Below are positions 11,307-22,453 of a stretch of 64,000 nt of DNA, piece by piece. A model generated the notes under the pieces. The model was not told where the DNA came from. It did not search any database and saw only the letters and a program-made list of their open reading frames with translations. This DNA is from Phialocephala subalpina (lineage: Eukaryota > Ascomycota > Leotiomycetes > Helotiales > Mollisiaceae). The stretch is taken from positions 1,670,712 to 1,734,711 of the forward strand of contig FJOG01000004.1 of assembly GCA_900073065.1 (NCBI GenBank), read 5' to 3'. Within the stretch, counting starts at the first letter, position 1; every line of letters starts with the position of its first letter. The translations under genes were made by a program, and so were the position numbers.

Positions 11307-12232
11307 TTACAAATTCTTTGCCACCGTCGTATTCACTAGCAGAATAAACTTTCCGTTCTCGATATCCTCCACAATCGTCACATTCGGACTCAAGAACCCC
11401 TCAACCTGCGCGCTAACCCCACTACTCCCCAGAAGCCACGAAACCATATTTCTAAAAAGCATATCACCCGCTGCATTCAAATGTGTGGTATCTCCAGCGA
11501 TTCTATCATACAACCTCGCATTCGTTTCCCCGATCCCATTCAGGTATGCCATTGATGCTTTGTTTAGGTCGATAAAGGGGAAGCTGTTAGCCGAAGCGAC
11601 TGAAAGAGCGGCATTCACAACATCTGTGGGATCTGGCTTGATGAATCTGGTGGAGACGTATTTGCAGCGTGATAAAGAGGTCACTAGGACAGGAGTCCCA
11701 CCTGCGGTGAGAACATCTTGGGCCATGGATTTTAGATTGGTGGAGAATTCTTGGATGCTAATGTTTGCTGTGGTTTTTTGGTCGTTGTGTCCAAACTGGG
11801 AAGTGTTAGCCAAGTTCTTTCATCCTTCGGCAATGTGGACCTTTGTTATGAGGACGGAAAATAATTTCTGATTGGCAACAGAACGAGAAAAAAGTAAGCG
11901 TACCTGAATGGTCACAAAGGGAGAGTATGTCGATTTGTATTTTGTGACGGAAGCAAGGACCTTCGCTCAATCGCCTCCACTGACAAAGCTCACGGTCGTA
12001 GCTCCATTATGGCCAAAATTTGTGCCTATTGCTCTATTCACGAGAGTGCCCAGGAAACCATTGCCCCAAACCCCACCCCCCAACTTCATGGAGGCGCTGC
12101 ATTTGTTGAATCTCCTGCCAGAAAGAAGGCTGCTGGTTTGTTGATTCGCTCGAGAGTGCTGAGAGGCGATGGCGATGCCACGGAAAGAAGGGCAAGGCAA
12201 TGGAGGAGGCAATGGAGGAAAGTGATCTTCAT
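11307..12232 (-). pseudogene. Disrupted rhamnogalacturonan acetylesterase-like (SGNH/CE12) gene
   Basis: The intact family members are secreted esterases that remove acetyl groups from rhamnogalacturonan. ATG at 12232 opens a signal peptide (MKITFLHCLLHCLALLSVASP) and the block I motif FLAGDST. The frame then stops at 12086. The continuation GGGVWGNGFLG...GTNFGHNGATTVSF is in another frame, with no GT donor between, so a 1-nt frameshift lies near 12095-12125. That second frame hits TGA at 11969-11967 where family members have GGDW (a TGG-to-TGA change). After a GT-AG intron (11903-11796) the exon 11795-11307 is open and carries the block with FGHNDQK, VTSLSR and the catalytic GDTTHLN. With one frameshift and one nonsense codon it should not make a full enzyme. 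It neighbours another relic just downstream. Confidence 0.8.
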
Positions 12233-12835
12233 GACTACAGACTTTGAAGTTGAGAAAATGCCTACGAACCAGAAGAAAAAAAAAGCAACTTGGGGAGGCT
12301 CATGCTCTGGATGGGGTTCATATAAGGCTGCTCGCGGTACTCGGAACACCGAGTCAAGCTTCTTTTTACCTCTACTGGAAATTTTCCGAGATACAGGAAA
12401 GTAATGTGCTTATATTGCCATTCAACTTATCGTGGAGAAAGGTTTTCACTCAAAGCGGATGTTTCGATCGTGATTGGAGCAGAAATTTGGTCCTCATGTG
12501 TTGCAGATTGAGAGGAAAGGCTAAATAGGTGAACAGGCTTGGCATGCAATCCCGAAAGACAGATCGTTGACTTCGAGCAAATCTGCAGCAGGTTGGATGG
12601 CTTGACATGAATAATCTTGAAGGTAGACATGATTTTATTGCGTGAAGCTTGTTTTGCAAAGCATGATCTCGGACAGAGGGAAAGGAAATGAGCACACGTG
12701 ATGCACGAATAAAGTAATCACTAATCTATATCAAAGAAGGACCACAAAGAGAATGAACATCAATAGCAAGGCGATTTTCTGTACATGAAATTTCATCCAG
12801 AAAATGAACGTGAAAGAAAACGAGACAGAAAAATA
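12233..12835. other. Intergenic
   Basis: No gene seen. AT-rich, with a poly-A run near 12270; only short frames. Confidence 0.5.
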
Positions 12836-13299
12836 TTAGGATTCATCCTCCCGCTCCCCCGAATCGAGGAATCTCCTCACCTTATGACCGACCGACCATA
12901 CTAGCAGAAGAATCAAGACCAGCTCGACAATCCCACCAAAGATCTCTCCCAGAATTAAAAATACAACTGACATACTTAAAAGTCCCAAGAAGACAAAAAG
13001 CCACTGGAACATCTCGGCCTGCCAAGTCAATGAGCCTCTCGTTGTCTCTGGAGCGGGAGCGGGATCAGGATCGAAACCTACCCTCGAAGCTTCTGTCCGA
13101 TGGTCCAAATTTTTGGCACATATGCGGGTTTGGATGACTTAGGTTTGGAGTCGGGGAATCGATAGCGTTGGCGATATGAGTTTCGATATGCCTCTGCGTC
13201 CGAAGGCTGGGTTCTGTCCCATGGATACGGGTTTACTCGGAAACTGCGAAGAGGGTCACTTTCCTTTCGAAGAAATAAGTTGATTGTCTTTGATGACAT
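12836..13299 (-). CDS. Hypothetical small membrane protein (gene model uncertain)
   Basis: Two overlapping minus-strand frames look coding. The first, from an ATG at 13299, is hydrophilic with SDPLRSFRVNPYPWDRTQPSD and a basic Tyr/Arg/Pro-rich run, ending at 13078. The second (13108-12836) starts with an acidic Pro-rich part and continues into two hydrophobic helices (WLFVFLGLLSMSVVFLILG and GGIVELVLILLLVWSVG), then a charged tail GEREDES. I could not find a splice that joins them in frame, so they may be two exons with an unseen junction, two genes, or one frameshifted gene. No family is recognised. The two-helix hairpin suggests a small membrane protein. Confidence 0.35.
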
Positions 13300-13846
13300 A
13301 CTGACCAGCAGCTTAAAGCAAGATGATAGAGGAAAAAAGTTAAGGACTTTGAGTACAGAGGAGACGCCTGCGTCTGAGAAGGTATATTCTTTGTTCGAAG
13401 ATGATGAGTATACGAGCTGTAACGATATACAATGTAATTGTTCTCTTTGGAGGAACAGTTCTTGAGATATATAGACTCGGTCCTTTGTCGCGACTCGAAT
13501 GAAAGGGGTCTTTGTTCCGCGAATCGATAATAGACTTGTTAATGATAGCTCGATAAAGGAGAACAAGATCGAGAACAAGATAAACGGCGGATAAACTTCG
13601 CGTCCGAAAAAAAGAACAGCCCAAAAATAGGGAACAGTACGTTGTGCGTCGCATAAGGCCTCTCACACTATTCCTATTCGGTTCTCCCTTTAACATTATC
13701 ACAGAACAAATACATCCTCAAAAACTCATTAACCCTCGCCTCGCACATCGCATCGCTTCCTACCTCTACATTACACCTGCTTGACTCGACACCAGGCTCG
13801 CTTTATCCCAATAACCACCGAGTTCTCCAACCTTCTCGACCGCACC
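13300..13846. other. Intergenic
   Basis: Nothing recognisable. It is the upstream region of the + strand gene beginning at 13847. A CTCGCC/CATCGC-rich leader lies just before that start. Confidence 0.45.
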
Positions 13847-15678
13847 ATGTGTGTTTGGAGCACTATCTCCTTTGGCTGCGGCCATCATCATGAAACCAAC
13901 ATCAACGCATGTCGTAAGAACAGGANNNNNNNNNNNNNNNNNNNNNNNNNNNNNNNNNNNNNNNNNNNNNNNNNNNNNNNNNNNNNNNNNNNNNNNNNNN
14001 NNNNNNNNNNNNNNNNNNNNNNNNNNNNNNNNNNNNNNNNNNNNNNNNNNNNNNNNNNNNNNNNNNNNNNNNNNNNNNNNNNNNNNNNNNNNNNNNNNNN
14101 NNNNNNNNNNNNNNNNNNNNNNNNNNNNNNNNNNNNNNNNNNNNNNNNNNNNNNNNNNNNNNNNNNNNNNNNNNNNNNNNNNNNNNNNNNNNNNNNNNNN
14201 NNNNNNNNNNNNNNNNNNNNNNNNNNNNNNNNNNNNNNNNNNNNNNNNNNNNNNNNNNNNNNNNNNNNNNNNNNNNNNNNNNNNNNNNNNNNNNNNNNNN
14301 NNNNNNNNNNNNNNNNNNNNNNNNNNNNNNNNNNNNNNNNNNNNNNNNNNNNNNNNNNNNNNNNNNNNNNNNNNNNNNNNNNNNNNNNNNNNNNNNNNNN
14401 NNNNNNNNNNNNNNNNNNNNNNNNNNNNNNNNNNNNNNNNNNNNNNNNNNNNNNNNNNNNNNNNNNNNNNNNNNNNNNNNNNNNNNNNNNNNNNNNNNNN
14501 NNNNNNNNNNNNNNNNNNNNNNNNNNNNNNATTTAGGCAACCCTTTCTGGCACACAACCCCATGCGACTTTCAGGAAGCTCATGTAGAGCAACCCAAGAG
14601 CTGTCCGCTCTGCACGGCGAAGATCCAGGCGGCTATCGCCAAAGGACAGCAACACCGTCATGTTCTGGGACAAGACCCTCGGGATACCCTGCCTTCTCAA
14701 ACTGGCAGAAAGATCCAAGGCGCAACAAGTGCTGGGCCTCGCCCTCTACCACCACCTAGACTTGCAGACCTCGTAAAGAAGCGCAAGAATAGACCATGGA
14801 AAGCATCCGCGGAAGCAACCGCTCTCGAATGGGCTCGATTGAGCGCGCTCGGCGACAATATCAGTCCAAGTGACGATACTTCCATCCTCCCTGCTAACGG
14901 AATCGTCAAGCTCGTCCATAGTGACTTTTCTTCCTTCCTCCCTGCTAACGATATTGGCAAGGATGGCACGGACGACGATACTGACGATTCTGAGCACCTC
15001 TGGGTCACGGCTGCTGCGCATCGACGAATGTGCGCAAAGAAAGACCAGCAGAAAAGAGTACAGGATAGTATCTCAAGAAAAGCAATCCCCCAGCAAGAAC
15101 TCCGAACGAGAGATAAGACTGGGACGCTTCGAGAGGCATACAGAGCTGCTGAGCCTGGCCAGCAAAGCTACTCTGCCGGTACTCTCCTTGGACTCACTGC
15201 CATTGGAGAGCCATTTCCCGCTACCCCCACCTACACTGCAAATCAAGGGTCTGCCGAGATGTTCTTGAACTCGAAGCAGGATACCGAGGCGGAGAAGCTC
15301 CCCTCATGCCTCGTCGCTGGTAGGCCCAGCGCCCGCCTCTCCCAGCTATCCGCAGACTTCGACGCTGCCCGAACCACACGCCGAGATATCCCTATACTCC
15401 CAGCAGGAAGATACCAGGCACTCAACGCTACTGAGGCTCATGGCAGAGTTGCCAACATCCCGAGCATCCTTATCAGCATGTTCGACTCCAAGAAGAAGCA
15501 GCAAGTCGCTGCTCCGGTGAAGCCTCCTAGTGTGGTCATGATTGCATCCAAACCGGATGCGAACAAGCACCAATCCCTCTCCTACCAACTGCCAATCTCG
15601 AAGCGAATCTCAACTCTTCACTTCGAGGGCACCATCCTTGAGTCCCCCCCGGTGAGATCAAGTGATAGATTGACATGA
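13847..15678 (+). CDS. Fungal protein of unknown function, interrupted by assembly gap
   Basis: The ATG at 13847 starts MCVWSTISFGCGHHHETN, a start seen in many small and medium fungal proteins with a Cys/His module (CGH, later CPLC). The function of that module is unknown to me. The frame enters the N run at 13926. After the gap, the frame that stays open (from 14533) begins with PFWHTTPCDFQEAH and KSCPLCTAKI, and runs to a stop at 15678. It is basic at first, then low complexity and rich in Ala, Ser and Asp. A short imperfect duplication occurs at about 14876-14900 and 14932-14955 (both encode LPAN). No membrane segment or enzyme motif is seen. Continuity across the gap and any introns inside it are assumed. 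Confidence 0.6.
13926..14530. other. Assembly gap (605 N)
   Basis: Run of 605 unknown bases inside the coding region 13847-15678. Confidence 0.99.
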
Positions 15679-15978
15679 CATTATAACGAAAGGAATGATA
15701 ATAGGGAACGGAGAAAACATTGCAAGATAACGACGGAGAAGTGTAGGAAAGTAGTATCTAACGCGCAGCAGGTCTGCAGCGATCATCAGATATCCTATCT
15801 ATACATAACGACGTACATGCTTTTGCATCCTTATACAACGAATATGTTTATGATTTTATGCAGATAGACAAAAGTATCATTAATGAATCTTTGCAGTATT
15901 GGTACCAACCAAACCTTGAGCGCTCAATATGCTGTGATGCGACTCCGTGACGCCATGCAAAATGATAGTACAAAATGT

Positions 15979-18810
15979 TCAAGCCTCGATACTTGCTCTT
16001 TTCTTCTTAGAATCGACCTTCAGAGGAACCGCATTTGCTGTTCGCAGCCATTCTCCATTGAAGGCATTTATCAGCCAGTTGTTCAGCTCTGCAAATAGGT
16101 TAGTGGGTAGCTAGTTGACAAAGAGCTTGTACTTACTGTCATAGACAATCCGGTTGGCATTGTGAAAGTAAATCCCGTGGTCCGAGTCGGGGAATACATG
16201 GACATCGTAATTCTCGACGCCGGCTAGATCTAGCTTGTCTAACAATGTCAACGAGTTCTGCATGTGCACATTGTCGTCTGCCACGCCATGCATGACCAAG
16301 AACCTGACATTTTGATGCAAAGCAGTCATGTTGTTGATTGTTGAGTTATCGTAACCATTTGCATTATGCTGTGGAGTGTGCATGTATCGTTCAGTGTAAA
16401 TCGAGTCATAGAATCTCCAGTCCGTCACAGGAGCGACAGCCATTCCATAATGAAAAGTCTGCCCAGCATCTTGCTCGAGGGTCTTCAAGGTCATGAAACC
16501 ACCATATGACCAACCCCAGATAGCCATTCTTGAAGCATCCACATATTTCTTTGCAGCCCAGATCTTGGCTGTCGCGATTTGATCGTATGCTTCATAATGA
16601 CCAAGATTTCCACGGATGATCGTGCGAGCTTTTCGTCCTATAAATCCGGTACCTCGTCCATCGACAGTGACTACAATGTACCCAAGGTTTGAGGCAATGT
16701 ATGACTGGAAGTCAACAGTGAAGCCCTTGGTGACAGTCTGAGATCCTGGTCCACCATAGAGATAGAACAGCACTGGGTACTGCTTCTTCTCGCTGAAGTG
16801 GGGTGGTCGTCGTTCAACGACATTGAGATCGTACCCATCAATGTTGACCGTTGAGTAGATCTTGATGGGCAATTCGTGCTTCTTCGCCATGTCGGCAAGA
16901 CCTGGGTTCTCCTCAATGATATCCTCATAATGAGTAGTAGTGCTGGGAGTGCTAATAACTTTCTGCCACGGGATGTTTGGCCCATCGTAGTTCAAGAGAG
17001 CATAGCCTGCACCGCTTGAAAACGACACGCCATAGTACCCCTCCTTGCTCGTATCAGTCAAGGGTAGTGGCTCGGAACCGTTCAAATAGACACTGTAAAC
17101 GTGTCGCTGAATTGATGATTCTTTGGTTGCCACGAAGTAGACCAAGTTGTTCTTCAGATCCACCGCCGACGGAGCATTTACAACTTCCCAGTTGCCAGAG
17201 GTAAGTAAAACTGGGTTTGGATTGTCGAGTGGAGTGAAATATCCCAGATGGTCGTAGTTCCCATGAATGACTGTGTCGATATATCCATCCTCTGGGCGGC
17301 CATTTGCTGGATCCGCTGGAACGTATCTGGTGTTCTCAGACACTTCAAACCAGCCACCATCGAGTTTTTGGACATCTTCATTTCGAACAGTCTTGCCCGT
17401 TCTTGTAGCAGTATCCACGAGAACAACTCGCAAAATGTCACTCTCTCTGTTCGTTTCACGAATCAGAGCTTTGCCCGTCGATCCTGCCCAAACGACTTCT
17501 GTGATGAGTAGATCGTCGGGAGGGAAAGATCCTTCCACCTTGACCTCGAAGACATCTCCCTTTGCAACATCGTAGAATTGCAGATCAACAGTTGGATTTG
17601 GGGCTCCAGCTTTGGGGTACTTGATCTCTCTGACTTCAGGATAATTTTCCTCCCCCGGTAATGGTTGTTTACCGCTTGGTCTGGAGACGAAATACTGGAT
17701 GGGATATTCAGGAACCTCGGTCTCATTTGTTCGGAGGAAAGCGATGTATTTTCCATCTTGAGCCCACCAGGTCGCACTATTACCGCCAAATACTTCCTCT
17801 TCGTATACCCAATCTGGTACGCCATAGAACAGGTTCGTTCCTCCATCAGTGGTGATTTGGGTGACCTTGTTTGAGGATAACTTTCGCAGATACAAGTTCT
17901 CGTCTCTCGTGAAAACCACAGCGTCGCTCTGGGGGCTCCAGCTTGCCAATTGAATTCTGCTATCAGGATTGGCGGCATCAAGAGCCTGTGCAGACTGCGA
18001 AGCGACATCGAAGATCCAGTATTTGGCAGTGAAAGAGTGTCTCCAGTTCGATTGATAATCAGTCGCAATAAGAACCTTCTTCAGATCTTTGCTTGGGTAT
18101 ACTCTGCTGGGCGTAAGTCCCCGGTCTCCAACTTGAAAATATCCTTGCTTCATCAAGGTCTTCGAAGTCATTGCACCAGCTTCAGATTTAGTACCTCTGA
18201 TATCTTCCACCACGAGATAATCTTTGCCTGCCGCGCCTTGTTCTAGCAGGAGCCCGTCTTCGCCATTCGCGCCCTCTATCCAGCTTATGTCGTGTTTTGT
18301 TGCTCGCCATTGTCCGCCCATCACCTCGTCCAGTGTCACCTTCTTCCCACTTCCTCGAACTGAAGTCGCAGTAGGGTCATGCGGTGTATCGGATGGATGT
18401 TGGTATGATTTATGTCCTAGATACAGCACCGCTGACAGAAGCCAGGCTCCGATGAAGACACCTCCAACGACCCATATTAATCTGCGGAACTTCTTATCCA
18501 CCGTCTTGTCCGACGCCTTCTGGATGAATGGTCCACTCTCGAGATCGTAATCATCCTTCTCTTCGTCCTCGAGATGTGCGTTCTCGTCGTCGGCGTATGG
18601 CAGAGAGTCGCCTCGGGGTGGGAACTTCGGAGTAACCATCTTCTTCCCATTCCCGTTCATCAACTTCTCTTCTCCCTCGACCCGTTCGCCAATGCGCTCG
18701 AATACTAGACTCGTCGTCGAAGCAGAGGAGACAGAGTCTTCTGAGTGTCGAACTCGATCCTCCTGCTCGAGTGGCAGGAGTTGGGTGGCTTCTTGGTTGT
18801 GCCCAGCCAT
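15979..18810 (-). CDS. dapB: Vacuolar membrane dipeptidyl aminopeptidase, DapB/DPP IV type
   Basis: Type II membrane serine peptidase (S9B) that removes X-Pro/X-Ala dipeptides in the vacuole. Exon 1 18810-16137 and exon 2 16088-15979 join across a 48-bp intron to 927 residues. The unspliced frame stops early (YKLFVN), whereas splicing gives the expected [15 protein letters not shown] ending. The N-terminus is acidic and cytosolic. One membrane anchor lies at about 110-130 ([21 protein letters not shown]). A beta-propeller domain follows (DPPIV_N, about 200-600), then the alpha/beta hydrolase domain. The catalytic triad is visible: Ser768 in GWSYGG, Asp845 in HGVADDNVH and His878 in [10 protein letters not shown]. 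The tail is basic (KKKRAS). Length and layout match fungal DapB. Confidence 0.95.
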
Positions 18811-20462
18811 GATCCTCCGATTCGGGTTTCACGCGCCGCAAAAGAAAGTCAATGCGAGCGTGTCCAAGGTGACATTTATGTTGTTTAGATGTGCATCGTG
18901 AGAGGGAAGATATGGCACAGAGTATACAGCTTCAAGAAAACATTGTACAGGTCGTCTATTGAGAGCTTCTTTCGGAAATTGAGTGCGGCCTCAAGGTGTC
19001 GTCTTTGTCCACAGTTTGGCGAGCTTGTAACCTTAACCTACGGCGATTGTTGCTAGCCTGTCACTCTGCATTACACCACATAAACTCTGCACCCTTCATC
19101 TCATCTCAACATCACCGATAATTATCTTCAGACGATGGGTACTAGGAGGAGACTCGACAAAACCCGTGTTGCCTTGTCTGTAGACAAGCTATGGCGACTT
19201 CTTACTTCTTACTGGATGTCCAGAGCTTCTTCGCATCCATTGACACGTGACTCCGAAGGCACCTCGACGGATAGTTTACTTCTCCTCAGGAAGGAAAGAC
19301 ATTCATGACGCTTGCGGAGAAAAATATTGTAAGGAATGTACAGAGAATGGGCACTGCTGCCTGTATATGGTTGTTCGTTTCTGCAAGCTCTGGTTTATGC
19401 GCACTCTGTCTCCCATCTTGCTGCAACCATCTTCAGTACATCTGTTATTCTTGTCCAGACTCCAACCCAGTCTAAATCCATTTCATGTTGAAGCCATATC
19501 ATCTCGCAGACACACTCAAGAAGGCATCAGTCGGTCGGTCTCAAAAGTCGTGAATTGGATAGTTCTTTCAGGTAAGATTACAAAAAAATTCGTTACTCGA
19601 GATTTGGTCGAATGACCGTCCTCAAGAAAGCTCTACTGTAGTCGAGAGAATGTCTGTCTTGGAACCACGCCTTCTGTTTGAAAGCGATGCAAACTTTCCG
19701 ATGTACGAGTTTACAATGTAACCTCATGATCTTCTTCACTCTTCCTGAAAAGCTTGGCTTCGGCGCGAAAATGTCAGGCTCTAGTAGACCATGATGTCCG
19801 CATCGGGTGTTTAATGACATCCTGCATATCAGTGAGCAGTGGTATCCAACTCACTACTTTCCCGATGTCACATACTGAAAAAGAGTGATGTGAAGTAGAT
19901 TCAGGGCCTCCAGAGACTAGTTGATGTTTGCGATAAGTCGTCGGCTCAGATCAGAAAAGAAACACAATGGACTTCATAACGGCGTGGAAGAAGTCGAAAT
20001 CCTTTTCTTTGGGAAGGTTCGATGTACAAATGTACAATGCTACGAAGTAGAGAGCGATCAATTCAGCACACGGCTGCGACGGCAGCTCATCATTTCTACA
20101 TTCAGTTGGTCATTGAAACGCGCTCAATCGCGATTCGCGACTCACGCGTAGTCACTCCACCATCTCAAACCTCAGAAGTACCATCTGAAAAGATAAGAAG
20201 TAAATTGTTATGTACAAAATAGTATGTTCTAAAATAAACAGCCAAGTGGCTCACATCTGAGACCTCACAATCAGATGAAACAGCAAGTCGTCGCGAAAGT
20301 CTAAAACCAAGATCTTCACTCTTCCCCACAATCACCACGACTGCCTAATCATCCATGATCTCCCCGGTTATCAGATGTAAATGAAACATCATAAAGCCAG
20401 CTGCGTTATTTTTGTTACGCTCCACCATGCGTTGCCGGCACACACTGCTTTCATTTCTGCGC
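18811..20462. other. Intergenic
   Basis: About 1.65 kb without a supported gene between the DapB start and the polygalacturonase 3' end. The longest frame (19247-19615 +, 122 codons) has no motif. Confidence 0.5.
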
Positions 20463-22453
20463 TTATGAGGGGCAACCTGTGCTTGGGAAGTTGCAAGAGG
20501 AAGTCTCTCCGCCTCCGGTGATAGAGACATCAGTGAAAGTGAAGTCTGAGCAAGAATCACTACCGCAAAGGATGTAGTAATTGTACGCATCTGATGTTGC
20601 AGTTCCGGAGATATTTTCGAAAGATACACCTAGAGTTGGGACATCAGCAATTGCCCATCAAAACATGTCTGGGGGGAGTAGGAGAGGGGTTTATCCTCTT
20701 TCTACATACCTGATATAGTAACACCATTAGTTGGGTCACCAGTAGCCCCGCCATTGAGATAGTCTTGTTGGACATCGATGCCATAGTCGGAGATCTCGGA
20801 AAGGACGATGTTCTTGTAGACAATATTCTCAATGGTTCCGGTGGTGTCGGCGTTGGACTTGATTCTGCATCCATTCTCACTGTTGGAGACCGTTGAGTCG
20901 GAAAAGGTGACGCCCGAGACGACGTTGTTGCTCTTTCCTCCTACGGAGCCAATGCTCAATCCACTGCAAGCAAGGTCAGTCAATGTTCCATCCATATGCG
21001 AACCTTTACTTACTGTCCTCCGGAGCAAGTCATGCCGGTAATTGTGAGGTTGGTGCCGGATGTAACGGCGACGCAGTCATCCTGGTTCATGACAACGGTA
21101 TTCGACAAAACGACGTTGTCGCTTGAAGAGAAATCGAATCCATCCGAGTTGTGAGCAGCGGCCTTGCCATCACTAGCCGAGTTGGCGGCGTCACCAGCAG
21201 AGTTGTTGAGCGTCAGGCCAGCGATCGTCAAACCATCACATCCAGTCACGTCGAAGCAGTGAGTGGGCCAGTTTTGGATATACAGATTCTGGATGACACC
21301 ATTGATCATCTTGTCCAGGACAATGAAATGGTCAGGCTTGTCGGTTCCACCATTGGATCCCTCTCCGTCCCAGTACGCCTGTCCATTACCGTCGATCACA
21401 GCACCATCGGCCCCAGTGATTGTAATGTCGGTACCAGCGATTTCGATGGGGTTGAAATCGGAGTCCTCAGTGTAACCGAAGGTAGTTTCACCTGCAAATG
21501 TGACGCTGGATCCATCTTGAAGACCGGTGAGGTCGATCATGGAGGATGCTGGAGCGCTGATGTTCTCGAGAACGACTATAGATGAATTAGTATGCTATTT
21601 GAAGTATGATTTGGGAGTTGAGGAGCTGAGGAGCTAAGGAGCCGAGAGGAGCCGAGTCCGCAGTACTCGCGAAGAGCTCGGTTCTCCATATCTCTTCAAA
21701 TAAAGGGCGCATTCTCACGTACTGTTTGTGCAGGCGGCAACGACTGAGGTAATTTGGGCGTATTCGGTCGCCGTGCAGGAAGCTGGAGCAGATCCGACGG
21801 CCTAGAATCATGTTGTCAGTACAATTTTTTTGGGTTTCAGATTCCCAGAGTTCTGAAGTCGGAGAACGCGTCTCTTGAGAGGAGAGAATTTTTGAAACAG
21901 CCTCTTTGCAGATTTGGAGACTTACAACAGTAGTAGCAGCTACAGAGGCAACCGAGGTTGGAGCCGGAGCAGCAGACGAAGTAGCAGACGAAGAAGCAGC
22001 AGAGGCTACGCTGGACGCTGCAACTTTCGAGGAAGAAGCTTTCGTCAATGTCGAAGTGGCTTTGGGAGAAGACGAAGAAGTCGAAACCTTTAATTGAGCG
22101 ATTGAGGTCGTATTTAAGTAGGTTGGCACCTCAGTCGCGACACCAGACCCACCAATTCCAGTTCCAGTTCCAGTTCCAGTTCCAGTTCCAGTGGCCTTGG
22201 CCGATGTTTGTAAAGTGGTGGCTATATTGAGACATGAACAAGCACTGGAAAGTTTCTTGGGCTTGCTTGAGCATGCAGTAGCCCAAGTGGGCAAATCTGT
22301 AGTCGCTGTAGATGAAGCAGTGGTATATGTCGCGCAGAAAGGAGAAGCAGAAGCGGCTGAAGCAGTCATGGCGAAGGCGCAGGCATCGTTGTCTGGGTTA
22401 TCGCAAGCAAAAGCAAAAGGAGCAAGAACTCCAAGTAAAATGAATGAACGCAT
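20463..22453 (-). CDS. Secreted endopolygalacturonase (GH28) with Cys/Ser-Thr-rich N-terminal extension
   Basis: Hydrolyses alpha-1,4 bonds of homogalacturonan in plant cell walls. Five exons (22453-21926, 21801-21723, 21575-21014, 20963-20710, 20629-20463) join to 529 residues. Signal peptide is [16 protein letters not shown]. Residues about 17-75 hold seven Cys, ending SSACSCL. About 85-178 is a Thr/Gly then Ser/Ala-rich linker, with a TG dipeptide run encoded by a 6-bp repeat. The catalytic parallel beta-helix starts near 185. All GH28 active-site motifs are present: NSDGFD, NQDDC, GHGLSIGS (restored exactly by splicing exons 3 and 4) and CRIK. Typical fungal endo-PGs are about 360-380 residues, so the first 180 residues are extra. 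Introns are 124, 147, 50 and 80 bp. Confidence 0.93.
22155..22192. repeat. 6-bp tandem repeat (GTTCCA)n in polygalacturonase linker
   Basis: About six copies of GTTCCA on the + strand, encoding alternating Thr-Gly in the linker. Likely length-variable. Confidence 0.9.
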
